Position numbers and translations under genes: made by a program. A model generated the notes under the pieces. That model worked only from the letters and a program-made list of their open reading frames with translations. It was not told where the DNA came from and did not search any database. A stretch of 64,000 nucleotides of DNA from positions 124,001-188,000 of the forward strand of contig JADNYJ010000019.1 of assembly GCA_015501075.1 (NCBI GenBank). The letters run 5' to 3'. The DNA is from Gymnopilus junonius. Taxonomy: Eukaryota > Basidiomycota > Agaricomycetes > Agaricales > Galerinaceae. Shown piece after piece: positions 12,534 to 22,407 of this stretch. Positions within the stretch are counted from its first letter, which is position 1, and each line of letters begins with the position of its first letter.

Positions 12534-13199
12534 AGGTCCGAGGTCCGTGATAAAGACACGTTGTATTTCTACTGTTTTGTACTGACCTATGTGCGCACCG
12601 GCTGTAAATTGTTGTTATGTGTAATACTATCAAGGACTGACAAACAGTGTTTACCACATTCAATTCGGTTTCCTCTGGCTATAATTCCATGAGTACGCGT
12701 AGATGCACCAGATGTCCGAACTGCGGAGGCCTGGAGTAAGCGAGATGGTGAGGTGACGTGGAAGACTTAGAAGCTTCTAAGGCCATTTCGGACGCTGTCG
12801 ATGTTTTCTACAATGTCATTGCTGGTGGGCTCACGACTATGGTGCCGATATCAACAGCGAGCAGTGGTAGATCGAAAGAGACCAATTAGTAGGAGTGGCG
12901 TTAAGGTAAGATTCAAGTGCCATTCTCCGAGGTAACGAAGCATAGATACAACGAGAAGATGCGGACATGATGAACGACTGGTCTAAACTTGCTTGGTGAA
13001 AAATTCATAAGGGTTGAATCGACAATCGGGAGGAAAAGGAGAGGAAAAGCGTCAAAAATCCAACCAACGCCATTGGTTGAAGCCTGTGACACGGTAACGC
13101 AGCACGACCCCCGCGAAAATTCTCGGAATCGGAAGTGCAACGGCGGGTGCAGCGAACTCTCTCTTCCTTACTTCCTCACATTGTTACCCTTTCTCGGAG
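12534..13199. other. intergenic region
   Basis: 666 bases between DAK and the cytochrome c heme lyase gene, holding the DAK 3' UTR and the lyase promoter. Short chance frames exist on both strands, but none resembles a protein. Confidence 0.45.
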
Positions 13200-14120
13200 A
13201 TGGGCCAGACTAATTCACGAATAGAACCAACACTATCAACCAATATTTCTGTTACTGGCGCCCCGTCCCTCATGATAAATCAGCTTTGAGCACGACAGAA
13301 CCTTCGAAGCCAGCGAAATGTCCTGTCGATCATGATCCTTCTCCCAAACCTGCCCAGTGTCCCGTCGATCATGAGAATATTAACCCATCGAATCAGATGC
13401 CCACCCTATCTCAAGACCCAGCCAAACACCAATCCATACAACTACCAACATACCGTACCGAATCATCCATTCCGCGAGACGATTCGACCAAGTGGGAGTA
13501 TCCTTCTCCCCAGCAATTTTATAATGCCCTAGTCAGAAAAGGATGGGAAACCCCCGAGGAACATGTAGAAACAATGGTCGAGATACATAATTTCTTAAAT
13601 GAAGAGGCATGGGAGGAAGTCAGGAAGTGGGAGAGAAGGCAGGGCAGGTACGAATTCCATTTTTGTCAAAACTTCACTCTGATTTACCGATCCGTAGTGA
13701 TGATGGTTTACAATTAACGCGCTTAAGGGGGCGACCAAATGAACTCTCACCCAAAGCACGCCTTTACATGGTCGCCGGCTGGCTTCTGCCATCCCGATTC
13801 AAGTAAGTGTCATGCCTCTCGCCTTGACTGGGGTATCTTGCCCTGGCGCCTGATTTGAAAATTGCTGTTTCAGCACTGAACCACCTTTTGATCGACATGA
13901 TTGGATTGTTCGTCGGCCAAAAACTGGAGAAGAAGTCCGATACGTCATTGACTACTATTCTGCCCCACCTGAACCTGATGGCTCACCTGTCTTCTCTCTC
14001 GACGTCCGACCAGCGCTCGATAGTTTTGGGAGCCTGAAAGAGCGTATAGCTGTCGCAACCGAAGAGGTATGGGCGAGCTTCCGCGAAAATGACAAGAAAT
14101 CGTCGAACTCTCGTGAATAG
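13200..14120 (+). CDS. CYC3: holocytochrome c synthase (cytochrome c heme lyase)
   Basis: Mitochondrial intermembrane-space enzyme that attaches heme to cytochrome c. Two CPVDH heme-binding motifs lie near 13320 and 13360. They are followed by the conserved core [32 protein letters not shown] and, after introns at about 13649-13696 and 13803-13871, [19 protein letters not shown]. The next exon gives [40 protein letters not shown] and [16 protein letters not shown], ending SSNSRE. The protein is of normal family length. The start is uncertain. The main frame opens after 13213 without an ATG, whereas an ATG at 13200 ([10 protein letters not shown]) sits in another frame and meets a stop at 13287. 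A one-base indel near 13283, or an unrecognised intron, would join them. Confidence 0.88.
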
Positions 14121-14554
14121 GGATTTTTGTCTAGACGTATTGGCCCTTCACCCCACTCACTGCTGCTATACTAGATAGTAGTTGTATCCCGTAATATCTC
14201 GACTTCGGATGGTTGCTCTTAATTTTGCTCGCAGTGTCAGGCTGTCAGCAGGCTCATGTAGAATATACCACTACATCTTCCTTCACGGTGTTTCGGAAGA
14301 AGTCATGATCTGATATATGATAACAGACTGCAGTTCCCCGGCATTTTCTATGTAAGTTTGTAATGATTCAAGTTCCAGTGTACATACAGAGTGCGCCACA
14401 CATTCCATTTGAAGGCATATTCCGGAAAGCGAGAAGCCGGCGGTCACATATCACATGATGTTTGTGGGAATCCTGTCTCGAAATTTGGACGTTCAGCTCC
14501 GGCCAATCGTAAGCCGTTACGGTTACGGTGCGCACTCAAGCTCCTTTCTTCCCC
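14121..14554. other. intergenic region
   Basis: 434 bases between the heme lyase stop and the TIM44 ATG, on the same strand. It should contain the lyase 3' UTR and the TIM44 promoter. No gene is seen. Confidence 0.45.
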
Positions 14555-16233
14555 ATGCTGCCCAGAAACCTGCAAAGCCTTGTTGCGCGTTCAGCTATCC
14601 GTCATCGCGCTCTTTTAGCCCGAAATCACGCTGAATCTCCTCCCTTTCGGATACTTGCTAGCCCTGCCCATGGATTTCATTCGTCGTCTCGACGTCAAAA
14701 CGAACTCCCTAAATCACCCTTCCAAACTTTTGTGGATGTTTTGAAGGATGAATTACGGAAGAACAGGGAGCTGCAGGAGAACGTCAAACAACTCCAGGGT
14801 GATGTAGATAAACTCCAGGACTCGGAAGCCATGAAACGGGCCAGAGCAGCGTATGAGCGTGCGAGGGTGCGCTTTTTTTTGCCTTGTCTTCGTACCTTGC
14901 TCTGACCTTGAAATGCAGTTAACATCCAGCATAAAAGAGAATCCACGACTGCGCGCTGCCGCAGAGGAGCTCAGGAAGACTGGTGTTAAAGTCGGAGACG
15001 CGGTTTCAGAGGCTTTGAAGAGCATGGAAGAGAGTGAGGTTATGAGGGCTGTAAGTTGGAAAGGTTTTGCTTGTTTCATCATCAGTTGACCCTTTCTCTA
15101 GATTTCCCGTGCCTCTTCCGCCGTTTCTTCTGTAGTTGAGAAGTCAACAGAACCTCTCCGGAAAACTGAGGCGTATAAAACGCTAGCGGACACTCTGGTT
15201 GACGCTCTGGATGACAGTGGGAGTGCAAAGCATGCCGGTTTTGAAGAGAAGGAGGCTCGACGACTTCGCAGGCAGAAACGCCTAGAGAAGGCAGGCCGAG
15301 TTGCTGGCCTTGGACCAAGTCGCATCGTTGCCAATCCTGAGTCTGTATTTTTTGCTGTGACCCCTCCATAAGTTTTCATTTCTTCCCCCGTAGCGCTGGA
15401 GAGGCCGTAGTCTTACACAAAGATTCACCGAAACAAGAGCGTTGGAATAGGCTCAAAGAGACGAATCCTGTTTTGAAATCCTTTGTTTCAGTTACGTCAA
15501 GCCTACGACGAGTCAGAAAAATCCGGTTGTGTCTGGGGATGCGCACAGTAACAGACACAATTGGATCATGGTTCGAAGAGAATGAGACTGCCCAAGTAAT
15601 GCGATTAATGAAGAGTATGGACCCGACCTTCAACCGGGAACATTTCGAGCGGGAGCTGAGGGAATACATTGTTCCCGAGGTTGTCGACGCCTATCTGTCT
15701 GCTGACCAGGAGTCCTTGAAACAGTGGTGCTCGGAGGCGGTATGTCACAATTTTATTTCATTTCACCCCTAACTCACCTTATTCAGACATATAATGTTCT
15801 CTGGGCGACTATGGAGCACTTCCTCAGGCAAGGATTAATTAGCGATAGCAAAGTCCTTGATATTCGCCAAGTAGATGTCAGTGTTCATTGTTCATTCCTT
15901 GGATTTCTTTTCTCACCGGTACACCCTCAGGTTGCGGATGCCAAAATCCTGGAGAATGACATACCCATCTTCTTAATCACGTTTGCAACTCAGGAAATGA
16001 TGCTCTTCCGAAATGTCATGACACGAGAAGTCGTCGTAGGGGCTGAGAACAAGGTCGAGCAATGTACATATGTTGCTGCTGTCACTCGTGTCCCAGAAGA
16101 ACTCGATAACGAGCTGACAGGAGGATGGAAAGTAGTTGAGGTATGTGCATCTTTCTCTATTTCTTCAAATTGATCTGCTGATTCCAACTGTTTGACATAG
16201 ATGGCTCGAAGAAGCGCCCGTGCATACCTCTGA
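14555..16233 (+). CDS. TIM44: TIM44, mitochondrial inner membrane translocase subunit
   Basis: Peripheral matrix protein that anchors Hsp70 to the TIM23 channel for protein import. The start MLPRNLQSLVARSAIRHRAL is a basic, Arg-rich presequence. A coiled-coil segment follows (DELRKNRELQENVKQLQGDV). After two introns come the Lys/Arg-rich linker and the C-terminal Tim44 domain: GSWFEENETAQVMRLMKSMD, ERELREYIVPEVVDAYLSAD, SDSKVLDIRQVDV and LENDIPIFLITFATQEMMLF. It ends MARRSARAYL after a last intron. Odd point: between 15481 and 15545 the family sequence (an ESENP-like motif) is found only by shifting frame three times by one base. The raw frame stays open but reads unlike the family there. Confidence 0.92.
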
Positions 16234-16983
16234 AAAGTACAATACCTATTTACTTATATGTTATATTGCATAGACACTAGTCGCCTAACATCCTAATCTG
16301 TTGCTGTCATGTTGCATAATCCCCACTCACTTCACGGCTGGATAATATGCAAATACGAATTCTAACTTTCAAGTAAACTGTTGGATAAGATAATTGTCGC
16401 GTTTGGTCAGATAAAAAAGGGAAGGAATATTTAATGTGAGATATTAAATATTTGGATTCTCGGAAAGCAAGGTATATACAAGAAATTCGTTGGTTATGAA
16501 TAACTTGGGGGTGCCTAGGGCTTGCCCGGGCTCCTCGGATTTGGATCTCAAGGCGATTTCGGATGCTCCAAAGGCTGTACCGAATCGCAGTGAAGTTTTG
16601 GTCAGTGGTTTTGACCAAATGTGAATGATCCAAATGTTTTCAGGATTTGAGGAAGCCCGAGCAAGACCTGAGCGTCTAGTGAGCTCGATTGTGGCGAACA
16701 AGTGCCGAAGCCAACCGGCTGTACCAACCAGAGTGTAAGCTCTAGCCGGCAGGTTGGCGAGGCAAGGTGAGGCAAGCTGGCAACCCAATCGAGTGTCACT
16801 CTGGTTCTAACTGGACCAGGAACCAAAAGTAAGCAACTAAAAGAAGTCATTGAATTGTGTACAGAGGTATCTCTATGAACGGAGTCTGAAAGCTAATTGA
16901 GTTTGAGTATCGTACAGTGGTAGTGAAGTGCAAGTAACAGATAATCTATGCTGAATGGGTACAAATAAGTCATGCTGAGAGAG

Positions 16984-18426
16984 TTACAGTGAGAGAGAGC
17001 CATCTGATGCAGTAAGTAAATGAGCAGGAATTCTGTTATCAATGCGAAATTGTTCAAATATGGCAGCGAGATTATCTAAGTGAGCCTTGTTATAAGCTTT
17101 TGAGGTGGCCATGGGTAAAATCTCTTCCATGCGCCGCCAGTAGAGAAGGAAGGCTAACGATGTCCAGCCCCCAGTTGCTGCCACGATCTCGGGTGGTACT
17201 CCAGCCAGTAAAAGCTCGACAGCACCTCCGATGCGAAAGCTGTGCCCGAGAACATGTGCGAGTAAGGCTGAAGACCAGACAGAGGTGACAAAGTGGAGGA
17301 AATCATGTTTGAAGAGAATCTTCGGTGACCCTGAAGGCGAAGTGTAGGCAAAAAGCGAAAAAGAGGAAGGAATGGCGGTGTTGATTGCTAGATGATTTTG
17401 GAGGGCAAGTACTGGGCAGAGAGGGTCACCTGATGGACGTGCAGTGAGGATAATATTAGCTCCTAATTCCTTGGTGGACTTTGTCCAAGGAATATGGAAG
17501 CTGGCAGATTGGGAGCCACTGCGAACAGTGCGAAATGTGACCTCAGCAGAATGTAGCACATGGAATTTGGCATTAAATGCAGCAGCAGTAGTGACTGTCA
17601 TCTCACCCAGACGACGGCAGCCCCAGAATGTGACAAGTGCGACTGCCCAGACAGCTGCATGGAAAGAATCAGAGATGTTGATGGCCCGACGAAGGCATGA
17701 GAGGTGTTCGATAGAGACTGGAGAACGCAGGGGTCGCTTGTGTGCAGTACCCTCCTTGTTAGCAGAAGTGCGGGCCAGTTGTACCCAATCGTCATCACCA
17801 TACCAAGGCGCGTGGTGCATAATATGCCAGCTATGCAAACCAGACATCCGAATGCGGATAGTGTTGCCTGACTGACATCCCTTGTATTCACCAATAAAGG
17901 CACATAAAAGGGCATAGTCAGCTGGCATGCGAGCTTCTTCACTGATCTCCCATTTGTCACAAAACTGGGTGAAGCGAAGAGGACCTGCACCATACATTGA
18001 CTTGGTGTTTGGAGCCAAACCACCATGAACTGCCATCATGGCCGACTGAACTAAAGGTCCAGGTAGCTTCTGCTCTAGCTCAGCACGATGGCGTGCCCCA
18101 AATGGTGTGTCCCAAACAAAGATCCGATCAGCAGTGGCCACATGTGGGCGAAGGGGATTATTGGTGATAGAACGGCCTGGTTGAGGTGTTTGGGGAATAA
18201 TTATGCGATTAGGTGTATAAGATGGGAAGCTCAGAAGTTGTGTAGGTGTAGCCACTGTAGCAGAGGATGGTAGCTGCAATGGAGGTGCTGAGTGGGCGGC
18301 TACCGAAGGGGAAGATGAATTAATAGCTGGGGAGTGTGGTCGGGAAGGGTGTTGAAAAGGATGAAAAGAATTTCGAGGAAGAGTGGGGCGCGGTAAGGTT
18401 GATTCCGGAGAGTCCTCCTCACCCAC
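16984..18426 (-). CDS. tyrosine recombinase of the retrotransposon
   Basis: An intact 480-codon frame. The first 110 residues are Pro/Ser-rich. The DNA-binding core-type helical region follows (NTKSMYGAGPLRFTQFCDKW, YALLCAFIGEYKGC). The catalytic domain has Arg in VTFWGCRRLGEMTV, His-x-x-Arg in LGHSFRIGGAVELLLAGVPP, a GGW box (AATGGWTSLAFLLYW) and the candidate nucleophilic Tyr in LLYWRRMEEI. In DIRS-type elements this enzyme integrates a circular cDNA by strand exchange. Its stop at 16984 is about 600 bases from the proposed left end. All catalytic residues appear present, so this is the best preserved part of the element. Confidence 0.85.
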   Translation of the reverse strand: MGEEDSPESTLPRPTLPRNSFHPFQHPSRPHSPAINSSSPSVAAHSAPPLQLPSSATVATPTQLLSFPSYTPNRIIIPQTPQPGRSITNNPLRPHVATADRIFVWDTPFGARHRAELEQKLPGPLVQSAMMAVHGGLAPNTKSMYGAGPLRFTQFCDKWEISEEARMPADYALLCAFIGEYKGCQSGNTIRIRMSGLHSWHIMHHAPWYGDDDWVQLARTSANKEGTAHKRPLRSPVSIEHLSCLRRAINISDSFHAAVWAVALVTFWGCRRLGEMTVTTAAAFNAKFHVLHSAEVTFRTVRSGSQSASFHIPWTKSTKELGANIILTARPSGDPLCPVLALQNHLAINTAIPSSFSLFAYTSPSGSPKILFKHDFLHFVTSVWSSALLAHVLGHSFRIGGAVELLLAGVPPEIVAATGGWTSLAFLLYWRRMEEILPMATSKAYNKAHLDNLAAIFEQFRIDNRIPAHLLTASDGSLSL

Positions 18427-18459
18427 TGACCTCTCGACGAAGTGAGTTTGTGGTCAAGA

Positions 18460-20325
18460 CTAAACATCAAGGGAGGAATCAGCGAGCTCCATCGGGAGCT
18501 TGAAATTGGGATACATGCGTGACCCAGAAGGTCCCGATTCTCTGCGCGAGATGGGATCAGCTGGGTTAGCTTCAGACTTGATATAAATGATGCTGGGAGT
18601 GATAAAATTATCCATGAAGGTAAGGTAGGTACGACGAACAGAGAGATTGATATGTGTGTTGGGACTGCGGCCCTTCTTGAGAGCGCCAATAGTGCCTTGG
18701 TTGTCAGAATGAATAAGCAAGTATTGGTCTTGTAGACCCATATCCTCAAGAAAGTATGCAAGGATTTCGATAGCGACAGTCTCCAGCCAACAGATGTCCC
18801 TGCCTGCAACCTTCCAGGAAGGTGATAGCTGGAAAGGAGCCCAGAACTCGCCAATAACAATGCCTATTCCCCATGATGTCGATGCATCAACATAAAGGCC
18901 TAGGTCCTGCAGAGGGCTGCGAGGGCGCAAAGGGCGTGAAATGCATGGTGCTTCTAGTCTAGCGAGCCACCATTTGAGATCAGTGATCACTGAATGAGGA
19001 GGGTAGCGAGTAATCATAGTGTTGTCATGGAATGAAGAGGCGAAGTTTGAGAGTGAAGGAAGGCGGGAGCGACCATCCAAGTAGACAAAGGCGACATGAC
19101 ATAAAGATCCATGGATCTTCTCCACATCAAGAAGGTGGCATGGATGGCCCTCGAAAGCATTGATAAAGCGACGGACGCGCTCATGAAATTTGAGCCGTTT
19201 CTCATTTGGAAGACTGACAAGTTTCCGCGGGATGTCCCAGAGGAAGCCAATGAAGGTAGTGACAAAGACGAAGTCGTCATCGCCTTTCTCCTCATGCCAG
19301 GGTATGCCCAAAGGACTGATGCGATGAAGCATCTCTGCACGATCATAGTCATAAGAGTAGTTGCCCGCTTGGAAGGAGCCTGTGGCAGAAGGGGTACGGA
19401 AGGCCTTGAGGTCATCTTCATATTTTGGGATAGGGGAGACACCTTCACCTTCCAGAATATCCACTACGGCATTAGCTATCATCCCTGCATTACTGCTAGC
19501 GCAAGCTGCACCAAAAGGATGGTTATGTTCGATGCAGAATTTCCCATTAGGGGTCTGAACCACAAGCCATGGTTTGTGAGCAGGAAGGACCGGGCAGGTG
19601 TGGTGGAACTTTTTGATGTCCAATGTGCATGCCTGAGTGCCAGGAGGGGCAAGAGCCACCTGTAAAGAAGTAGTATGAGCATCGGAATTACTCTGGGCAA
19701 GGATAAGAAGAGTGGATATGTAAAACGGCAAGCCACAAGTGAGGTACTTGTGGCAGAGAAGTAAGCGCGAGGGCTCCAATGCGAGCCAGTTGCTTGCGAT
19801 GAGAAGTTGAGCATAAAGAGCTCCAACACGAGTAAGATACTCATGATGAGAATGGTGGGCACAAGATGTGACAGCCACCCGCAAGATGCGAGAAGGACTA
19901 AGAGTCCGAGATAACACGCAAGGGCAAATATCTCAAACCGCATGAGCGGCAAAGTCGAAAACAACCCCATGCACGAAACGCAAAGGGGTGTGAAATGGGA
20001 GAAGAGAAATGAAATAAAATGGGGCGAACTAGGGACTCACCATGTCAGCAATCTTCGAGGCCATGTCAAAGCGTGTTGGGAAATCTTCTTTGCGGATGTG
20101 GGAGTTCACGGAGGGGTGCGACTTTGAGGACTTAGAGAGGTGTCGGCAGATCCGGATTTTGTCAAGAGCTCCACGTTGCTGGGGTTGGACAGAGACGATA
20201 AGAGGCGACGATTGGAATGGGCCACGTAAGATAAGCTCCACTTCCTCACGAGAGAAAGGGCCAGACATCCTACCAGCTGTGATCTCGTTCTGTAGGTAAT
20301 TATCAATCTCGTCCCTGTAAAGCAA
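18460..20325 (-). CDS. reverse transcriptase / RNase H of the retrotransposon
   Basis: The upstream part (20325-20040) reads YRDEIDNYLQNEITAGRMSG, PFSREEVELILRGPF and HIRKEDFPTRFDMASKIADM. It appears to splice over about 380 bases into CTLDIKKFHHTCPVLPAHKP, HPFGAACASSNAGMIANAVV and the active-site box KYEDDLKAF, where YEDDL stands for the usual YxDD. The RNase H domain follows with LGLYVDASTSWGIGIVI, Glu in WLETVAIEILAYF and HSDNQGTIGALKKG. The end is ADSSLDV, only 34 bases before the recombinase frame. Upstream it is out of frame with gag. Reverse transcription of the element RNA is the family role. Whether this copy works is doubtful. Confidence 0.78.
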
Positions 20326-20339
20326 CGTGGAAGGGTTAG

Positions 20340-22021
20340 TCGAAGGATGACAGTCTCAGTGAGAGCGGGCATGTGGCCCAGTGGAAATCCCTGTCGAAGA
20401 TTAAGAGGAAGAAGCGGGTAGTCTTTGAGAAGGTTGTGTTTAGCAAGAAAAGATTCAAAAGCATCGGCACTGTAAGGATGATTGATACGGTCGAAGATCG
20501 AGCAGTGCTCATGAGACGAGAAAGGGAGAGGAGGGCGCAAGACCACAGAAGAAGAAAAATCGGTGTAGGATAGGCAAGAAGAATGAGCCACTGAAATAAA
20601 ATCTTCAGGGAGTTCTGTTGCGGCAGGTCCAGGAGAAGGCGTGGTGATTCTTGCTGCCGCAAAAGGAGCAGACATGGGCTCTTTGGTCTTGACCATGGGT
20701 CGTACATGGGCTTGCACCTTCGGAACCGTGAACGTTCCAATTAATGCAGAGTGGTTGGTCGTCGGAAGTGGTGAGGCCAAGGGCTGAGCTGATTTTAGCC
20801 CATATTGATTTTCCATCGGCAACTTTGTAACTGGGTTCTTGATGTGGTGGAAAATGTTGTGACCTCTCTCCACACATATGAGGCAGCAGGCGTTGGAGGA
20901 GGAGGATGGACGGCTGCTGCTGGACGGAAAGGACTGCGAGGTAGTCTGGGAGCGAGAGAACCTCAGAGGTGCTTTGTTGTACTGGGAGTTTCCGCCGCGG
21001 TTAGCCGGTGGGAATCTCGGTGTCTGTTCTTGAGCTTGAAGCTCCTTGCGAAGCATGTAGCTGGACTTCGCCATGAGAAAGGCTGTGTCGTAGTCCTGTG
21101 CAGAAAATGCGAGTAAACGGCTGCGGTGATCACAGTGGAATTCCAACTCCATGTGTTTCCAAGCATCATATAATTCATCCCTCTCATCTAGCCTGTTAAA
21201 AAAATTAAAGTGCCTTTCATACCATAATGCATGCGCTCCCTCAGGCCCTGTTTGTCGCGCGAGACCTGGAAAGACCACATGTTTACGGCCGCCTCACTCC
21301 ATTGGCTAGCTGTCAGTGTCAACTCTTGCCCAAAGCGAGGCAAAAGCTTTGCAATGTCCAGAATATAGATCCCCTTCGACTCGCCAGGTAGAGGATTTGA
21401 CTTCACTGTGGGAAGAGTGGCACCTTCATCAATCAAAGCACGTAAATGTTTGGTCAAGAAGAATGTCAACGGTACCGTGACGCAGCGTTCTGTGTCATAT
21501 AAACTTTCTGCGAATTCGATCGGGACAGGTTCACCGACTCTTTTGGCAACATGGTTTGCCCCGTCCATGCACTTCCTCTTCGCAGTCTTAATCTCTTCCG
21601 CCGACATATCTGTAGTGTCCACACCTTTCCTCTTCTTATCTTCTCTCTCAAGCAACTCTTCGTCCACCAGCTGCATAGCCAAGCTGTTGTAAACAAGGTC
21701 CTTAACGGTTAAGAAAAAGGACGTGATCTTTAGTCGGGCCATGTCTTTCGGATCGATCGTGATCAAAGACGCGTTCTCGGAGCCAGAGTCCGGATAGGTG
21801 GTGGGATCGAGCTCGTGATTTAATGTTTTGAGAGATCTGGCCTCGTTTTCGGCTTCAATCTGTTTGTTCTTTTTTAGGATGGCCGGGAGAGGTAAAGACT
21901 TCAGAAGTGCGATAAGTGTAGGGGTGGTGTGAGTCTTTGGTACCCGGGCCTGCGTGGCAGTAGTAGGGCCTGGACCCACTGCGGTGGCAGTGGTGTTGTT
22001 GGGGATGGGATCCGGGGCCAT
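20340..22021 (-). pseudogene. gag-like protein of the retrotransposon, frameshifted
   Basis: The first frame starts at 22021 (MAPDPIPNNTTATAVGPGP) and runs to a stop at 21188. A second frame overlaps from 21278 and continues with ALWYERHFNFFNRLDERDEL, a Ser-rich stretch, and a zinc-knuckle-like CCLICVERGHNIFHH. It then continues to about 20340. The end of the first frame reads NMWSFQVSRDKQG and the second resumes the expected sequence, so a minus-one shift near 21250 would join them. No classic slippery heptamer is visible there, which favours a lesion over programmed shifting. The long stretch downstream of the knuckle is Pro/Ser-rich. Function: presumed nucleocapsid. Confidence 0.65.
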
Positions 22022-22139
22022 CTTTGTAAGTAAAAAGCTCGAATAAAGGACAAGAATGTGAGGTGAGGATGTGAAAAGGATCTGATGAGATGTAAAATGT
22101 GAAAAAGCTTGAAGGAGATTGAGAAAGCCTTTTCCCTGT

Positions 22140-22241
22140 GTCAGAACCAGATCTCAAGTGATAAGGGAAAGAGGCCCTTTGTGGGGAGGATATATTCTTA
22201 TTTGTGGATGTGATTACAGGTAGGATAAATCTGGTTCTGAC
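22140..22241. repeat. 13-base inverted repeat pair at the element end
   Basis: GTCAGAACCAGAT at 22140-22152 is exactly inverted at 22229-22241, about 76 bases apart. It could fold as a hairpin. It lies just outside the gag start and just inside the proposed terminal repeat, where DIRS-type elements carry inverted repeats. Confidence 0.6.
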
Positions 22242-22407
22242 GCTCGTTATCTTATCCTTAGATGAGCTTGGCATCGTACCTCAGCAGCCCATCGCGGAAT
22301 AATTGTAAACGCGTCGGCATGTGACTGGCCCTGGTTCGCGTTTTTCTCACAGCCGCGTGGCTGCTTTTCGCGTCGCTGGCTCTAGCATTGTGACTTTGTC
22401 CGCCGTC

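Larger units (their letters stand above)
16383..22257 (-). mobile_element. tyrosine-recombinase (DIRS/Ngaro-like) retrotransposon, decayed
   Basis: Minus-strand element with gag-like frames (22021 to about 20340), reverse transcriptase plus RNase H (20325 to 18460) and tyrosine recombinase (18426 to 16984), and no DDE integrase. That gene set defines the DIRS-type order. Possible ends are short. GGATAAGATAA at 16383-16393 is matched by its reverse complement at 22247-22257. A 13-base inverted pair (GTCAGAACCAGAT) lies at 22140-22152 and 22229-22241. The non-coding 16394-16983 segment would be the 3' region. It sits between TIM44 and PIF1 without cutting either. Two frame breaks in gag/pol suggest the copy is inactive. 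Outer limits are approximate. Confidence 0.75.

Noticed and set aside
16307..16850. Minus-strand frames at the element's left end
   Set aside because: They lie in the non-coding 3' part of the retrotransposon and match no domain.
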